From an uncultured Eubacteriales bacterium (GTDB taxonomy: Bacteria; Bacillota; Clostridia; Lachnospirales; Lachnospiraceae), in assembly GCA_900314775.1 (NCBI GenBank), contig OMWM01000003.1, positions 18,564 through 82,563 of the forward strand: 64,000 nucleotides of DNA, written 5' to 3'. Below, one piece after another: positions 51,200 to 59,912 of this stretch; the stretch's first letter is position 1, and each line of letters starts with the position of its first letter. The notes beneath the pieces were generated by a model. The model was not told where the DNA came from. It worked only from the letters and a program-made list of their open reading frames with translations, and ran no database searches. Position numbers and translations under genes: made by a program.

Positions 51200-51844
51200 A
51201 TGCAGAAAGCAGAAAAGCAGAAGAAGGAACTGGCGCTTGCTGTGATCGGGCGCCTCAAAGAGGCTTATCCGCAGGCATTCTGTACGCTTGACTACGATCA
51301 GGCGTGGAAACTGCTTGTCAGCGTGCGTCTTTCGGCGCAGTGTACGGATGCCAGGGTCAATGTGGTGACGGAGAAGCTGTTTGCCCGATACCCTTCGGTG
51401 GAGGCGCTCGCGGATGCTTCTATAGAAGATATTCTGGCGTATGTGAAGCCGTGCGGCCTCGGGAACAGCAAAGCCCGTGATATCAGTGCCTGCATGAAGG
51501 TGCTGCGGGACGAATACGGCGGGCAGGTGCCGGATGATTTTGATAAACTGCTGAAGCTCCCCGGCGTCGGGCGCAAGAGCGCGAACCTGATCATGGGCGA
51601 CGTTTTCGGCAAACCGGCGATTGTGACCGATACCCACTGCATCCGGCTTGTGAACCGGATCGGTCTGGTGGATGGCATCAAGGAGCCGAAGAAAGTGGAG
51701 ATGGCGTTGTGGAAGATCATTCCGCCCGAAGAGGGAAGCGATCTGTGCCATCGTTTTGTCATGCATGGACGGGAAGTCTGTACAGCACGGAAGCCGTACT
51801 GCGATCGGTGCTGTCTGAACGATATATGCGATAAAAATATCTGA
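51200..51844 (+). CDS. nth: Endonuclease III (DNA glycosylase/AP lyase)
   Basis: The 214-residue enzyme removes oxidised pyrimidines. The helix-hairpin-helix LPGVGRKSANLIMGDVFG contains the catalytic Lys, the Asp is in IVTDTHCIRL, and the 4Fe-4S loop is C-x6-C-x2-C-x5-C (CTARKPYCDRCCLNDIC). The ATG at 51200 has GGAG before it. The pantothenate kinase gene starts 38 bases after, so it is likely part of the same run of genes. Confidence 0.95.
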   Translation: MQKAEKQKKELALAVIGRLKEAYPQAFCTLDYDQAWKLLVSVRLSAQCTDARVNVVTEKLFARYPSVEALADASIEDILAYVKPCGLGNSKARDISACMKVLRDEYGGQVPDDFDKLLKLPGVGRKSANLIMGDVFGKPAIVTDTHCIRLVNRIGLVDGIKEPKKVEMALWKIIPPEEGSDLCHRFVMHGREVCTARKPYCDRCCLNDICDKNI

Positions 51845-51882
51845 TGAGGGGCGGCGTAAGCCGCGCCCTCCTGGAGGCAATC

Positions 51883-52731
51883 ATGAAAATAATACTGGGT
51901 ATTGACGTCGGCAGTTCGACGACCAAGATTGTTGCGCTGGATGAGGCGGGAACGCTTCTCAAGACGGCGCAGATGTGGACATCGGATACGCTGACGTCTA
52001 TTTTCGGATCGGCGGGCCGGATTCTGCATGACTGCGGCCGCCAGCTGCAGGATGTGGAGAAGGTCATGCTGACCGGTGTCGGCGGTTCATTTCTGGACGG
52101 CGACGTGTTCGGCATTCCGACCATCCGTGTGACGGAGTTTGAAGCGCTGGGTACGGGCGGTCTGTATCTGACCGGCCTCGACCGGGCAGTGATCTGCAGC
52201 ATCGGCACAGGTACCTCGCTTGTCAGCGCTGACGGCGGTCATTTCAGCCACGTCGGCGGCAGCGCGGTCGGCGGCGGCACACTGATGGGCCTGTCCAAGC
52301 GTCTGTTCGGCATTACCGATTTTGAAGCGGTCGAACGGATGGCGTCGGAGGGCAACCTGAAGAACGTCGACTGGGGTATGAATGAGATCACGAGAACGCA
52401 GCTCGAAAATCTCCCGGATATCGCGACGGCATCGAACCTCGGCAAGATGCGTACGGATGCGACAGACGGCGATGTGGCGCTTGGCATTTTCAACATGATC
52501 TATCAGACTGCGGGCACGCTGGCAGTATTTGCCTGCCGCAACGGCAATTTTGACAACGCCGTCTTCACGGGGTCGCTGTCTTATTCGAAGATGGCGCGCT
52601 ACATGCTGGTGGCTGTCGGCGAGATGTACGGCATCCGTTTTGAAATCCCGAAAAATGGTGTTTTTGCGACGGCGATCGGCGCGGCACGGCTGGGTCTTAC
52701 GGATGCGCAGCCGGCAGGAGCGCAGCAGTGA
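51883..52731 (+). CDS. coaW: Type II pantothenate kinase (CoaW-like)
   Basis: The 282-residue ASKHA kinase has phosphate 1 loop ILGIDVGSSTTKIVALDEAG, a middle IPTIRVTEFEALGTGGLYL, phosphate 2 loop AVICSIGTGTSLVSADGGHF, and GGSAVGGGTLMGLSKRLFG that is characteristic of CoaW/PanK2. It phosphorylates pantothenate in the first step of CoA synthesis; this class is not feedback-inhibited by CoA. GGAGG precedes the ATG. Its TGA is overlapped by the GTG start of the ADP-ribosyltransferase-like gene. Confidence 0.85.
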   Translation: MKIILGIDVGSSTTKIVALDEAGTLLKTAQMWTSDTLTSIFGSAGRILHDCGRQLQDVEKVMLTGVGGSFLDGDVFGIPTIRVTEFEALGTGGLYLTGLDRAVICSIGTGTSLVSADGGHFSHVGGSAVGGGTLMGLSKRLFGITDFEAVERMASEGNLKNVDWGMNEITRTQLENLPDIATASNLGKMRTDATDGDVALGIFNMIYQTAGTLAVFACRNGNFDNAVFTGSLSYSKMARYMLVAVGEMYGIRFEIPKNGVFATAIGAARLGLTDAQPAGAQQ

Positions 52732-53564
52732 CCGCTGTTACCGAAGAGGAGAAACTGGCGCTGCGTTTTTACCTGGGCGATCCGCAGACGGCGGCAGACG
52801 GACCTTACCGGGGCGGACCGCAGGCTTACAATACGATCAATGCATTGCTGCATCCCGGCTTTGCCAATGAACAGGACAAAGCGCGGGAGGGGCGGACGGT
52901 GCATCTGGAGGATGCGCAGCAGCTGGACAGCTATCTGCGGCTTTGCACTTTTATTTTTTCTGCCATGAACAAATTCCGGCATCAGCATGCCGGCGAGGCG
53001 CCGACAGGATGGCGCGTTGACCGCCTCTCGTCTCTGCAGCGTTTCCTGCAGGACGGCCGCCGGATTGCGGGCTTTTTTTCCTGCAGCAGCCGCGGATGGA
53101 TGCCGTCGTATGCGCATGTCAAGAAGCAGGCAGTGCTGCTGGAGGCGGTGCCGGATGCGGCGGCGCCGTATGTGGATATCGCGGCCCTGCTGAAGGATTT
53201 CTATGCGAAGCCGGAAGAGGCGGAGATCCTGTTTCCGGCGGGCACGGCGATTGCGGCGGTGCAGGAACTGCCGCTTACGGCACAGGAGAAGGCGCTGTAT
53301 ACCGATATGGACGGGCAGCCGCCGGTGGGCAGATACCGCCTGCAGCTGACGGCCGGGGAGTATCCGGCTGTACCGGATGCAGAGCTTGCAGAGATTCACG
53401 GGCGCATTCTCAGCGCGCAGCCGCAGGCATCTGCGGTCATGGATGCGGTGATGAACGGCAGAATGCCGGATCGCAGGCAGGCTGCATTTTATGAAGAATG
53501 GAAGGCAGATATCCGCCGCTATATCGGCGGAGTTTACCATAAAATATTAAAACAGGAGATTTAA
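52728..53564 (+). CDS. Predicted ADP-ribosyltransferase-fold protein
   Basis: I did not recognise a named family for this 278-residue protein, but the order of motifs is that of R-S-E type mono-ADP-ribosyltransferases. EEKLALRFYLGD...QAYNTINALLHPG (residues 7-44) resembles the helix start of C3/iota-like toxins. A candidate Arg is R96 in GWRVDRL, then GFFSCSS (115-121) stands for F-x-S-T-S, and PEEAEILFPAGTA (162-174) has E164-x-E166 followed by the typical P-x-G. No signal peptide or fused delivery domain is present, so it acts inside the cell. It starts with GTG overlapping coaW. The call is structural inference. Confidence 0.5.
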   Translation: MTAVTEEEKLALRFYLGDPQTAADGPYRGGPQAYNTINALLHPGFANEQDKAREGRTVHLEDAQQLDSYLRLCTFIFSAMNKFRHQHAGEAPTGWRVDRLSSLQRFLQDGRRIAGFFSCSSRGWMPSYAHVKKQAVLLEAVPDAAAPYVDIAALLKDFYAKPEEAEILFPAGTAIAAVQELPLTAQEKALYTDMDGQPPVGRYRLQLTAGEYPAVPDAELAEIHGRILSAQPQASAVMDAVMNGRMPDRRQAAFYEEWKADIRRYIGGVYHKILKQEI

Positions 53565-53569
53565 ACAGC

Positions 53570-54418
53570 ATGAAAATAAGCTTTATCGCGGACCTTCATC
53601 TCGATCTTTGTCCGGAGATTCCGGTCATCGATACGGTAGCGAAGGTCGCACAGGAGCGCGGATCAGATCTGATTGTTATCGCAGGAGACATCTGCGAAGC
53701 ACCGGATCTGACGGAAGAGGTTATCAAGCAGTTCGGGCGTCTGGATGACTGCCCGCCGGTCCTTTTTGTGCCGGGCAATCACGATCTCTGGAACAGGGAT
53801 ACGGTCAACTGGACGAACGAATATATTTACACCCGTTTTTCCTCGAACCCGCAGTGCCTGATCAACAAGGCGTTTGATCTGGGCGGCGGCACCGTGATCC
53901 TCGGCAATGTCGGCTGGTACGACTACAGCTTCGGCGCACCGGTGTATTCCAAGGAAGCGTTTGACACGATGACCTATCACGACGTCGTATGGCACGATCA
54001 TGATTTCAATAAGGAATGGACGGCGGACAACCAGGCAAAGTGTGCCGAGCAGCTGAAGCTCCTCGAAGATCAGCTGAAGATCGCCACGGACCGCATGCAT
54101 GCGAAGCAGATTATCGCGGTGACGCATATGGTGCCGATCCGGGAGATGACGGTGCCGTACGATATGCGCCCTGAATGGGAGCGGTTCCGCTATTTCAATG
54201 CCTTTGTGGGCAGTGAACGGCTCGGTGAAATCTACGAGAAATATCCGGTGAAATATGCTGTCTGCGGCCACGTTCATTTCCGCCGGCAGCTGGATAAGAA
54301 CGGCATTCATTACATCAGCCCGAGCCTCGGACTGCAGGAGGAGTGGAAGCTGTTCGGCGCTGCGGACACGGATGTGCGCACGCAGGTGGAAGATGCGATG
54401 GTGACCATCGAAGTCTGA
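53570..54418 (+). CDS. Calcineurin-like metallophosphoesterase
   Basis: The 282-residue protein has the five motifs: ISFIADLHLD, LIVIAGDICEA, LFVPGNHDLWN, IIAVTHMVP and YAVCGHVHFRR. Two metals (Mn/Fe type) are expected. Substrates in the family range from cyclic nucleotides to protein phosphate; none is suggested by sequence. It follows the ADP-ribosyltransferase-like gene by six bases, with AGGAG 11 bases before the ATG, so it belongs to the same operon. Confidence 0.88.
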   Translation: MKISFIADLHLDLCPEIPVIDTVAKVAQERGSDLIVIAGDICEAPDLTEEVIKQFGRLDDCPPVLFVPGNHDLWNRDTVNWTNEYIYTRFSSNPQCLINKAFDLGGGTVILGNVGWYDYSFGAPVYSKEAFDTMTYHDVVWHDHDFNKEWTADNQAKCAEQLKLLEDQLKIATDRMHAKQIIAVTHMVPIREMTVPYDMRPEWERFRYFNAFVGSERLGEIYEKYPVKYAVCGHVHFRRQLDKNGIHYISPSLGLQEEWKLFGAADTDVRTQVEDAMVTIEV

Positions 54419-54484
54419 CAGCTGTTTCCGGATGCATTATCCGAAGAAGATAATTTTCCGGATTCGTTTTTAAGGAGAGATAAT

Positions 54485-55141
54485 ATGGAAAAGAATGAAA
54501 TTTTCCGGTATGTCGATCATACCCTGCTGAAGACGACAGCAAGCACGGCGCAGCTGAAGGAGCTGTGCGATGACGCCATCGCCTACGGGACGGCATCGGT
54601 CTGCATACCGCCTGACCGTGTCCGGCAGGTGCGGCAGTATGTCGGCAGCCGGATGCGCATCTGTACCGTAATCGGTTTCCCGAACGGCTACAATACGACA
54701 TCGGTCAAGGCACAGGAGACGTCGGAATGCATTTCCGCAGGCGCCGATGAGATCGACATGGTGATCAACCGCGGCATGGTCAAGGACGGCCTTTACAATA
54801 TGGTAAAGAGCGAGATCATGACGATCAAGGATATCTGCGATGACAAGATTCTCAAGGTGATTGTGGAGACCTGCGATCTGACGCAGGAGGAGAAGATCCG
54901 CATGTGCGAGATCGTGACGGAGTCCGGCGCCGATTATATCAAGACGTCGACCGGATTCGGAAGTGCGGGGGCAACTTTCGAGGATGTGGCACTGTTTCGC
55001 AGATATGTCGGACCGCATGTGAAGATCAAGGCGGCCGGCGGCATTTCTTCTTTCGAAGATGCCCGGAAATTCATCGAGCTGGGCGCATCGCGGCTGGGTA
55101 CAAGCCGCCTCGTAAATCTGGCGAAAGCCGGAAAACTATAA
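54485..55141 (+). CDS. deoC: Deoxyribose-phosphate aldolase
   Basis: The 218-residue TIM-barrel class I aldolase cleaves 2-deoxyribose-5-phosphate to glyceraldehyde-3-phosphate and acetaldehyde. The active-site Lys is in GADYIKTSTGFGS, a second Lys in ILKVIVETCDLT, and the Asp in SAGADEIDMVINRG. AAGGAGAG precedes the ATG. Its acetaldehyde product is the same intermediate as that of the ethanolamine body, but the genes are far apart. Confidence 0.95.
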   Translation: MEKNEIFRYVDHTLLKTTASTAQLKELCDDAIAYGTASVCIPPDRVRQVRQYVGSRMRICTVIGFPNGYNTTSVKAQETSECISAGADEIDMVINRGMVKDGLYNMVKSEIMTIKDICDDKILKVIVETCDLTQEEKIRMCEIVTESGADYIKTSTGFGSAGATFEDVALFRRYVGPHVKIKAAGGISSFEDARKFIELGASRLGTSRLVNLAKAGKL

Positions 55142-55166
55142 TAATACAGAAAAGGAAGTAATAATC

Positions 55167-56042
55167 ATGGGACATAAAATCGGCAGAAATGATCCGTGCT
55201 GGTGCGGCAGCAACAAGAAATATAAGAACTGCCACGCTGATTTTGATGAGAAGCTGGCTATCCTGCACTCTCAGGGACACACGGTTCCCGGACATGAGCT
55301 GATCAAGACACCGGCGCAGATCGAAGGCATCAAGGAGAGCGCGAAGATCAATGTCGCGGTGCTCGATGCGGTCGGTGAGCAGATCAAAGAAGGCATGTCA
55401 ACCGAGGACATCGATAAGATTGTCTACAAGGTGACGACAGAGATGGGCGGCATTCCGGCACAGCTGAACTATGAAGGCTTTCCGAAGAGCGTCTGCACAT
55501 CGATCAACGATGTGGTCTGCCACGGCATTCCTTCGCCGGATGTCATCCTGAAGGACGGCGATATTATCAACGTCGACTGCTCTACCATCTACAAGGGCTA
55601 TTATTCGGATTCTTCCCGTATGTTCTGCATCGGCAATGTTTCCGAGGAGAAGCGCAAGCTTGTCCGGGTAACCAAGGAATGCGTCGAGCTCGGTCTTGAA
55701 CAGGTAAAGCCGTGGGGCTTCCTCGGCGATATGAGCCAGGCGGTCTATGATCACGCCAAAGAAAACGGCTACAGCATCGTCCGCAATATCGGCGGCCACG
55801 GCTGCGGCGTCGAATTCCACGAGGAACCATGGGTAGGCTATATTTTCAAGAAGGGCACCCAGATGGTGCTGGCACCGGGTATGATGTTCACGATCGAGCC
55901 GATGGTCAACATGGGCACGCACAAATACACAACGGATGAGGAAAATGGCTGGACGATTCGCACGGCGGACGGAAAACCTTCCGCACAGTGGGAAATTCAG
56001 GTTCTCGTAACCGAGACCGGACACGAGGTCATTTCCTGGTAA
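55167..56042 (+). CDS. map: Methionine aminopeptidase with SEC-C zinc motif
   Basis: The 291-residue type I enzyme removes initiator Met. It starts with an SEC-C-like zinc finger, GRNDPCWCGSNKKYKNCH, which many clostridial Map proteins share and which probably docks to the ribosome. The metal ligands are in GDIINVDCSTIYKGYYSDSS, NIGGHGCGVEFHEEP and TIEPMV plus WEIQVLVTE. AAAGGAAG precedes the ATG. It follows deoC by 25 bases. Confidence 0.95.
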   Translation: MGHKIGRNDPCWCGSNKKYKNCHADFDEKLAILHSQGHTVPGHELIKTPAQIEGIKESAKINVAVLDAVGEQIKEGMSTEDIDKIVYKVTTEMGGIPAQLNYEGFPKSVCTSINDVVCHGIPSPDVILKDGDIINVDCSTIYKGYYSDSSRMFCIGNVSEEKRKLVRVTKECVELGLEQVKPWGFLGDMSQAVYDHAKENGYSIVRNIGGHGCGVEFHEEPWVGYIFKKGTQMVLAPGMMFTIEPMVNMGTHKYTTDEENGWTIRTADGKPSAQWEIQVLVTETGHEVISW

Positions 56043-56051
56043 GGAGGTTTT

Positions 56052-56513
56052 ATGATCTGGATAATCATTGCCGGCGCGATTGCGCTGACTGACCTGATTC
56101 TGAAACATTATGTCGATCGGTATGTGACATCGGATACGCATAAGCCGCTTTTCGGCGGGAAAATATACCTCACGAAGGTGCACAACAAGGGCGTGGCCTT
56201 CGGCGCGCTGAAAGACAAACCGGAAAAAGCGGAACTTGCGGCGTCAGCCGGTGCCGGAGCGGCGGCGGCCTGCTTTATCCACGCGCTGACATCAAAAGGT
56301 TCGGCGGCAGAGAAGCTCGGAGAATCGCTGATCGCAGGCGGGGCTGCCAGCAATACGGCGGACCGTATCATCGAGCATCAGGTGACCGATTACATCCGTC
56401 CGAACCTGTTCGGACACGAGAGCCGGCTGACCTTCAATCTCGGAGATTTTGCCATCCTGTCGGGGGCGCTTTTGATGATGGCTGATCTGATCCGCAGGAT
56501 GATCAGGCACTGA
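56052..56513 (+). CDS. Signal peptidase II-like (LspA family) membrane protein
   Basis: The 153-residue protein has the two catalytic LspA Asp motifs: ASNTADRIIEHQVTDYI (N-x-x-D-R) and FNLGDFAILSGA (F-N-x-x-D), with HNKGVAFG as the substrate-groove N-x-G-x-x-F-G. Membrane helices 2 and 3 are unusually rich in alanine and weakly hydrophobic. It may be a second, divergent LspA or a related protein with another peptide substrate. It is spaced 10 bases after map with AAGGAGG. Confidence 0.65.
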   Translation: MIWIIIAGAIALTDLILKHYVDRYVTSDTHKPLFGGKIYLTKVHNKGVAFGALKDKPEKAELAASAGAGAAAACFIHALTSKGSAAEKLGESLIAGGAASNTADRIIEHQVTDYIRPNLFGHESRLTFNLGDFAILSGALLMMADLIRRMIRH

Positions 56514-56532
56514 GCCGGATGGGCGGTACCAG

Positions 56533-57057
56533 ATGACAGCAGAAAAACAGGTTCACAATATTGCGCCGCTTTATGATGAGAAGTCGCAGATCCTGATCCT
56601 TGGTTCTTTTCCTTCAGTGAAATCGCGCGAAGCCGCCTTTTTCTACGCGCACCCGCAGAACCGCTTCTGGAGGGTGATGGCGTATGTGCTCGGCTGTCCG
56701 GTTCCGGTTTCCGTGGAGGAGAAGAAAGCCATGCTGCACGGCGGCCATGTGGCGCTCTGGGATACGATCGCCTCGTGCACGATCACCGGCTCCTCGGATG
56801 CCAGCATCCGCGATGCGGTCCCGAACGATCTGAATGAGATTCTGAAGGCCGCGCCGATCAGGCAGATTTTCACCAACGGCGGCACATCGCACCGCGTCTA
56901 CCGGAAATATCAGTACAGGCAGCTCGGACGGGCGGACATCTGTCTGCCGTCGACGAGTCCGGCCAATGCACGATGCAGCCTGGATGCGCTGAAAGATACC
57001 TGGAGCCGCGAACTTTGGCCTTTTCTCGGCGGGAAAGGAGCTGACAGAGATGAGTAA
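56533..57057 (+). CDS. DNA-deoxyinosine glycosylase (uracil-DNA glycosylase superfamily)
   Basis: The 174-residue protein has motif 1 ILILGSFPSVKSREAAFFYA with the N-containing NRFW following (HPQNRFWRVM), which matches the HDG/family 6 group, and motif 2 LPSTSPANAR. Members excise hypoxanthine from DNA made by adenine deamination. The ribosome site is weak. The last eight bases overlap the acylphosphatase gene. Confidence 0.85.
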   Translation: MTAEKQVHNIAPLYDEKSQILILGSFPSVKSREAAFFYAHPQNRFWRVMAYVLGCPVPVSVEEKKAMLHGGHVALWDTIASCTITGSSDASIRDAVPNDLNEILKAAPIRQIFTNGGTSHRVYRKYQYRQLGRADICLPSTSPANARCSLDALKDTWSRELWPFLGGKGADRDE

Positions 57058-57328
57058 GAAGATCAGAAGACGCTATATTTTTTACGGCACCGTACAGGGT
57101 GTCGGCTTCCGCTACCGCGCCGTCTATGCGGCACGGGCCCTGAATGTGACCGGCTGGGTGAAAAATGAATGGGATGGCACCGTTGTCATGGAAGCCCAGG
57201 GCACACAGGAGGATCTGGACGATCTGATCAGCTCGATCACGCGGGGGCGGTTCGTCTATGTGGATGAGGTAAAATACAAAGATATCCCGCTGGAAAACGG
57301 GGAATACGGCTTTCATGTAAGAGGCTGA
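57050..57328 (+). CDS. Acylphosphatase
   Basis: The 92-residue protein hydrolyses acyl phosphates such as acetyl phosphate or carbamoyl phosphate. Catalytic Arg and Asn are in FYGTVQGVGFRYRAVYAARA and VTGWVKNEWDGTVV. AAAGGAG precedes an ATG that lies inside the end of the glycosylase gene, so they are co-translated. Confidence 0.93.
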   Translation: MSKKIRRRYIFYGTVQGVGFRYRAVYAARALNVTGWVKNEWDGTVVMEAQGTQEDLDDLISSITRGRFVYVDEVKYKDIPLENGEYGFHVRG

Positions 57329-57429
57329 GAGCAGAAGAGGCAGTGCTGCAGGGTGCTGCTTCTTCTGCTTTCCGGCTGTATTGACAGAAATCGAAGGGCG
57401 TAATACGATAAAACTGACGGAGGTTCGCT

Positions 57430-58638
57430 ATGAAATATGATTTTGAAACTGTGATGGATCGCCATGGGAAGGATGCCATGGCGGTGGATACGCCGGGGCA
57501 TCAGCCGGGGTTCGCGCCGGATGCGCCGGACGAGGGGTTTGATATTATTCCGATGTGGGTCGCGGATATGAATTTTCCGGTCGTGCCGACGATACAGCAG
57601 AAGCTCGCCGAGCGGATCAGCCACCCGGCATTCGGCTATTTTCCGGTGCGGGATGAGTACACGCAGCTGATTATCCGCTGGCATGAGACGAGGAATCATG
57701 TGCAGGGACTGACGCCGGAATGCATCGGCTACGAGAACGGCGTTCTCGGCGGCGTCATCAGCGCACTGAATGTTCTGTGCTCACGCGGTGACAATGTACT
57801 GGTGCATTCGCCGACGTATATCGGTTTTACCAATTGCCTGACCAATAACGGCTATCACATCATCCACAGCCCTCTTCGCAAAGATGCGCAGGGCATCTGG
57901 CGGATGGATTTTGAAGATATGGAAGAGAAGATCGTGCAGAATCATATCCATGCAGCCGTGTTCTGCTCACCGCACAACCCGTGCGGGCGCGTGTGGGAGC
58001 GTGCAGAGCTGGAACAGTTCGCAGAGCTTTGCCGGCGCCATGACGTATACATTGTCTGCGATGAGATCTGGTCTGATCTGATCATGCCGGGCTATACGCA
58101 CATTCCGATGCAGAGCATCAGCGAGGACTGCCGTATGCGGACCGTGGCGCTGTATGCCCCGTCCAAGACATTTAACCTTGCGGGTCTGATCGGCAGCTAC
58201 CATATTATTTACAATCCGTGGCTGCGAGACAGGGTGGAGATGGAATCCTCGCTTTGCGGCTACAATAATATGAATGTGCTGTCGATGCATGCACTGATCG
58301 GCGCCTATCAGCCGGAAGGATATGAATGGGTGGATGAGCTGATTCAGGTGCTCGACCGCAATATCCGCTATGTCTGCGATCACATTGACAGGTGCTGGGA
58401 CGGCATCGAAGTGTCGCGGCCGCAGGGCACCTATATGCTTTATCTGGACTGCAGCGGCTGGTGCCGCCGGACCGGCAGAAGTATTCACGATCTGGAGAAG
58501 GCCGGATGGAGAGTCGGCGTGGCATGGCAGGACGGCGAGATGTTCCTGCAGCCGGAGACGATCCGCATGAACCTGGCTCTTCCGTTTTCACGTGTACAGG
58601 AAGCCATAGACAGACTGGACCGCTATGTTTTCAGTTAA
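57430..58638 (+). CDS. MalY/PatB family PLP aminotransferase (cystathionine beta-lyase type)
   Basis: The 402-residue fold-type I enzyme has IIPMWVADMNFPVVPTIQQK typical for MalY/PatB, the substrate-binding FCSPHNPCGRVW, the PLP Asp/Tyr in YIVCDEIWSDLI and the PLP Lys in LYAPSKTFNLAGLIGSY. Members cleave cystathionine or other C-S bonds to pyruvate, ammonia and a thiol. AGGAGGTT-like GGAGG lies before the ATG. It stands apart from the acylphosphatase by about 100 bases with no clear terminator. Confidence 0.92.
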   Translation: MKYDFETVMDRHGKDAMAVDTPGHQPGFAPDAPDEGFDIIPMWVADMNFPVVPTIQQKLAERISHPAFGYFPVRDEYTQLIIRWHETRNHVQGLTPECIGYENGVLGGVISALNVLCSRGDNVLVHSPTYIGFTNCLTNNGYHIIHSPLRKDAQGIWRMDFEDMEEKIVQNHIHAAVFCSPHNPCGRVWERAELEQFAELCRRHDVYIVCDEIWSDLIMPGYTHIPMQSISEDCRMRTVALYAPSKTFNLAGLIGSYHIIYNPWLRDRVEMESSLCGYNNMNVLSMHALIGAYQPEGYEWVDELIQVLDRNIRYVCDHIDRCWDGIEVSRPQGTYMLYLDCSGWCRRTGRSIHDLEKAGWRVGVAWQDGEMFLQPETIRMNLALPFSRVQEAIDRLDRYVFS

Positions 58639-58665
58639 TTCACAACCCGCAGGAGGCCATGAATC

Positions 58666-59070
58666 ATGAAAGGTTATTTTATCATTGACGGAGATGACTT
58701 TGGTGTTGGCAGTATACAGATTGATGAGGATGAGGACGGCATGAATATCCGCATTACCGGTGACGATGACGCTTTTGATGCGCTCACCGGCCTGACGGGT
58801 GATGACACGTTCGCGGAAGGACAGTGGCGCGACCTGATGAATCCGCCGGAGATTTATTTCGAGGGATTTACCGGTACAGACGGCGCACTGTCTGCGGACC
58901 TGAACGAGAACATGCTGGAACGGTACAGTTTCGGCCTGGTGCTGGATGACAGCTGTCTGCTGGAGGGGCATCTGCGCGTGGAAGATGAGCATGTCGTTTT
59001 CAAGGGAACGGCGAGCTGGCAGGGGCGCACAGTGCCGGTATCGGTGGATGCGGACGGACGGGATTTCTGA
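58666..59070 (+). CDS. Hypothetical acidic protein
   Basis: The 134-residue protein is strongly acidic (DEDEDGMNI, TGDDDAFDAL) with beta-strand-like alternation and no signal or membrane segment; I do not recognise a family. AGGAGG lies 9 bases before the ATG, and the gene directly follows the aminotransferase, so it is real and probably co-transcribed. No catalytic motif is seen. Confidence 0.65.
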   Translation: MKGYFIIDGDDFGVGSIQIDEDEDGMNIRITGDDDAFDALTGLTGDDTFAEGQWRDLMNPPEIYFEGFTGTDGALSADLNENMLERYSFGLVLDDSCLLEGHLRVEDEHVVFKGTASWQGRTVPVSVDADGRDF

Positions 59071-59088
59071 TACATTTCACGGAATCTG

Positions 59089-59097
59089 TGCTATAAT
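59089..59097 (+). promoter_or_regulatory. Extended -10 promoter of the MarR gene
   Basis: TGC-TATAAT is an extended -10 element; no good -35 is present, as often with that type. It lies 35 bases before the TTG start. Confidence 0.5.
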
Positions 59098-59131
59098 TAA
59101 ATGTATTGAGATAATCCCGGAGGACCATGAT

Positions 59132-59668
59132 TTGAGTAAAGAGGAAGAGATCACAGAGACGGGGAACGGATCCGGTGAAGAGGAACTGTCCACGGACAAG
59201 CTTTTCGAGCAGGTATATACGGCATTCAAGCTTCATTTTTACAGGGATGTTTTCGGCAATTTCGGAAATCGTGAGGCGACGCTGACCACCGTGGAAGCTT
59301 TCTGCATGGAAGTGATCTACGCGATGAAGAACCCGACGATCAATGAATTTGCGGATTTTATAAAGATTTCTTCGCCCAATGCGGCATACAAGGTGAATAA
59401 TCTTGTCAGCAAGGGGTATCTGAAGAAGGTGCAGTCGAAGAAGGATAAGCGCAGATACTATCTGCAGGTGACGCAGAAGTATATCGACTATTACAGTGTC
59501 AGCTCGGTGTATGTCAAGAACGTCATGGACCGGCTCAAGCAGGACATGACGCCGGAGGAGATGGAGCACTTCCGCAATGACCTGATTCTGATTCACAAGG
59601 AACAGATGAAGGATATTCCTGATTATATCCTCAACCATAATATAGAAGAAGAGGAAGACGAAGACTGA
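59132..59668 (+). CDS. MarR family transcription regulator
   Basis: The 178-residue protein has a short acidic N-terminus, dimer helices, and a winged helix: PTINEFADFIKISSPNAAYK, NNLVSKGYLKKVQSKKDKRR YYLQVT. The ending is acidic (EEEEDED). The start is TTG at 59132 with GGAGG 8 bases upstream; no ATG in frame fits. It is upstream of the Gld-type ABC system, and a MarR-like palindrome lies between them, so it probably controls that system. Confidence 0.85.
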   Translation: MSKEEEITETGNGSGEEELSTDKLFEQVYTAFKLHFYRDVFGNFGNREATLTTVEAFCMEVIYAMKNPTINEFADFIKISSPNAAYKVNNLVSKGYLKKVQSKKDKRRYYLQVTQKYIDYYSVSSVYVKNVMDRLKQDMTPEEMEHFRNDLILIHKEQMKDIPDYILNHNIEEEEDED

Positions 59669-59681
59669 AGACAGTCCCGGA

Positions 59682-59797
59682 AGCCGCAGGCATGCGGGCT
59701 GCTTTTTCAGCTGATGGTAACCTGACTGCGCGGTGCCGCAGGTAAAAAGCACCGATTACGACTGTAAGCCGTCTCTTTGGAGACGGCTTTCGTATTT
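59682..59797 (+). terminator. Two consecutive terminators after the MarR gene
   Basis: GCCGCA-GGCA-TGCGGGC with five T lies at 59682-59707, and GCCGTCTC-TTTG-GAGACGGC followed by TTTCGTATTTT at 59766-59797. Between and after them I see no gene up to the ABC ATPase. Confidence 0.7.
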
Positions 59798-59860
59798 TCA
59801 TCACACTTTTTTCACAATTTGATAACAATCAGGCCATCTTTATCGCGTACCATGGTTCAA

Positions 59861-59874
59861 TGGACGATTGTCCA
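59861..59874. promoter_or_regulatory. Palindrome upstream of the ABC export operon
   Basis: TGGAC-GATT-GTCCA is a perfect 5-4-5 inverted repeat 38 bases before the ABC ATPase start. It is a candidate site for the adjacent MarR regulator. A TTGATA (59819-59824) may be the -35 element. Confidence 0.45.
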
Positions 59875-59912
59875 GGATTAGCATTATTTAAGGAACAGAA
59901 GGAGAAAAAATC

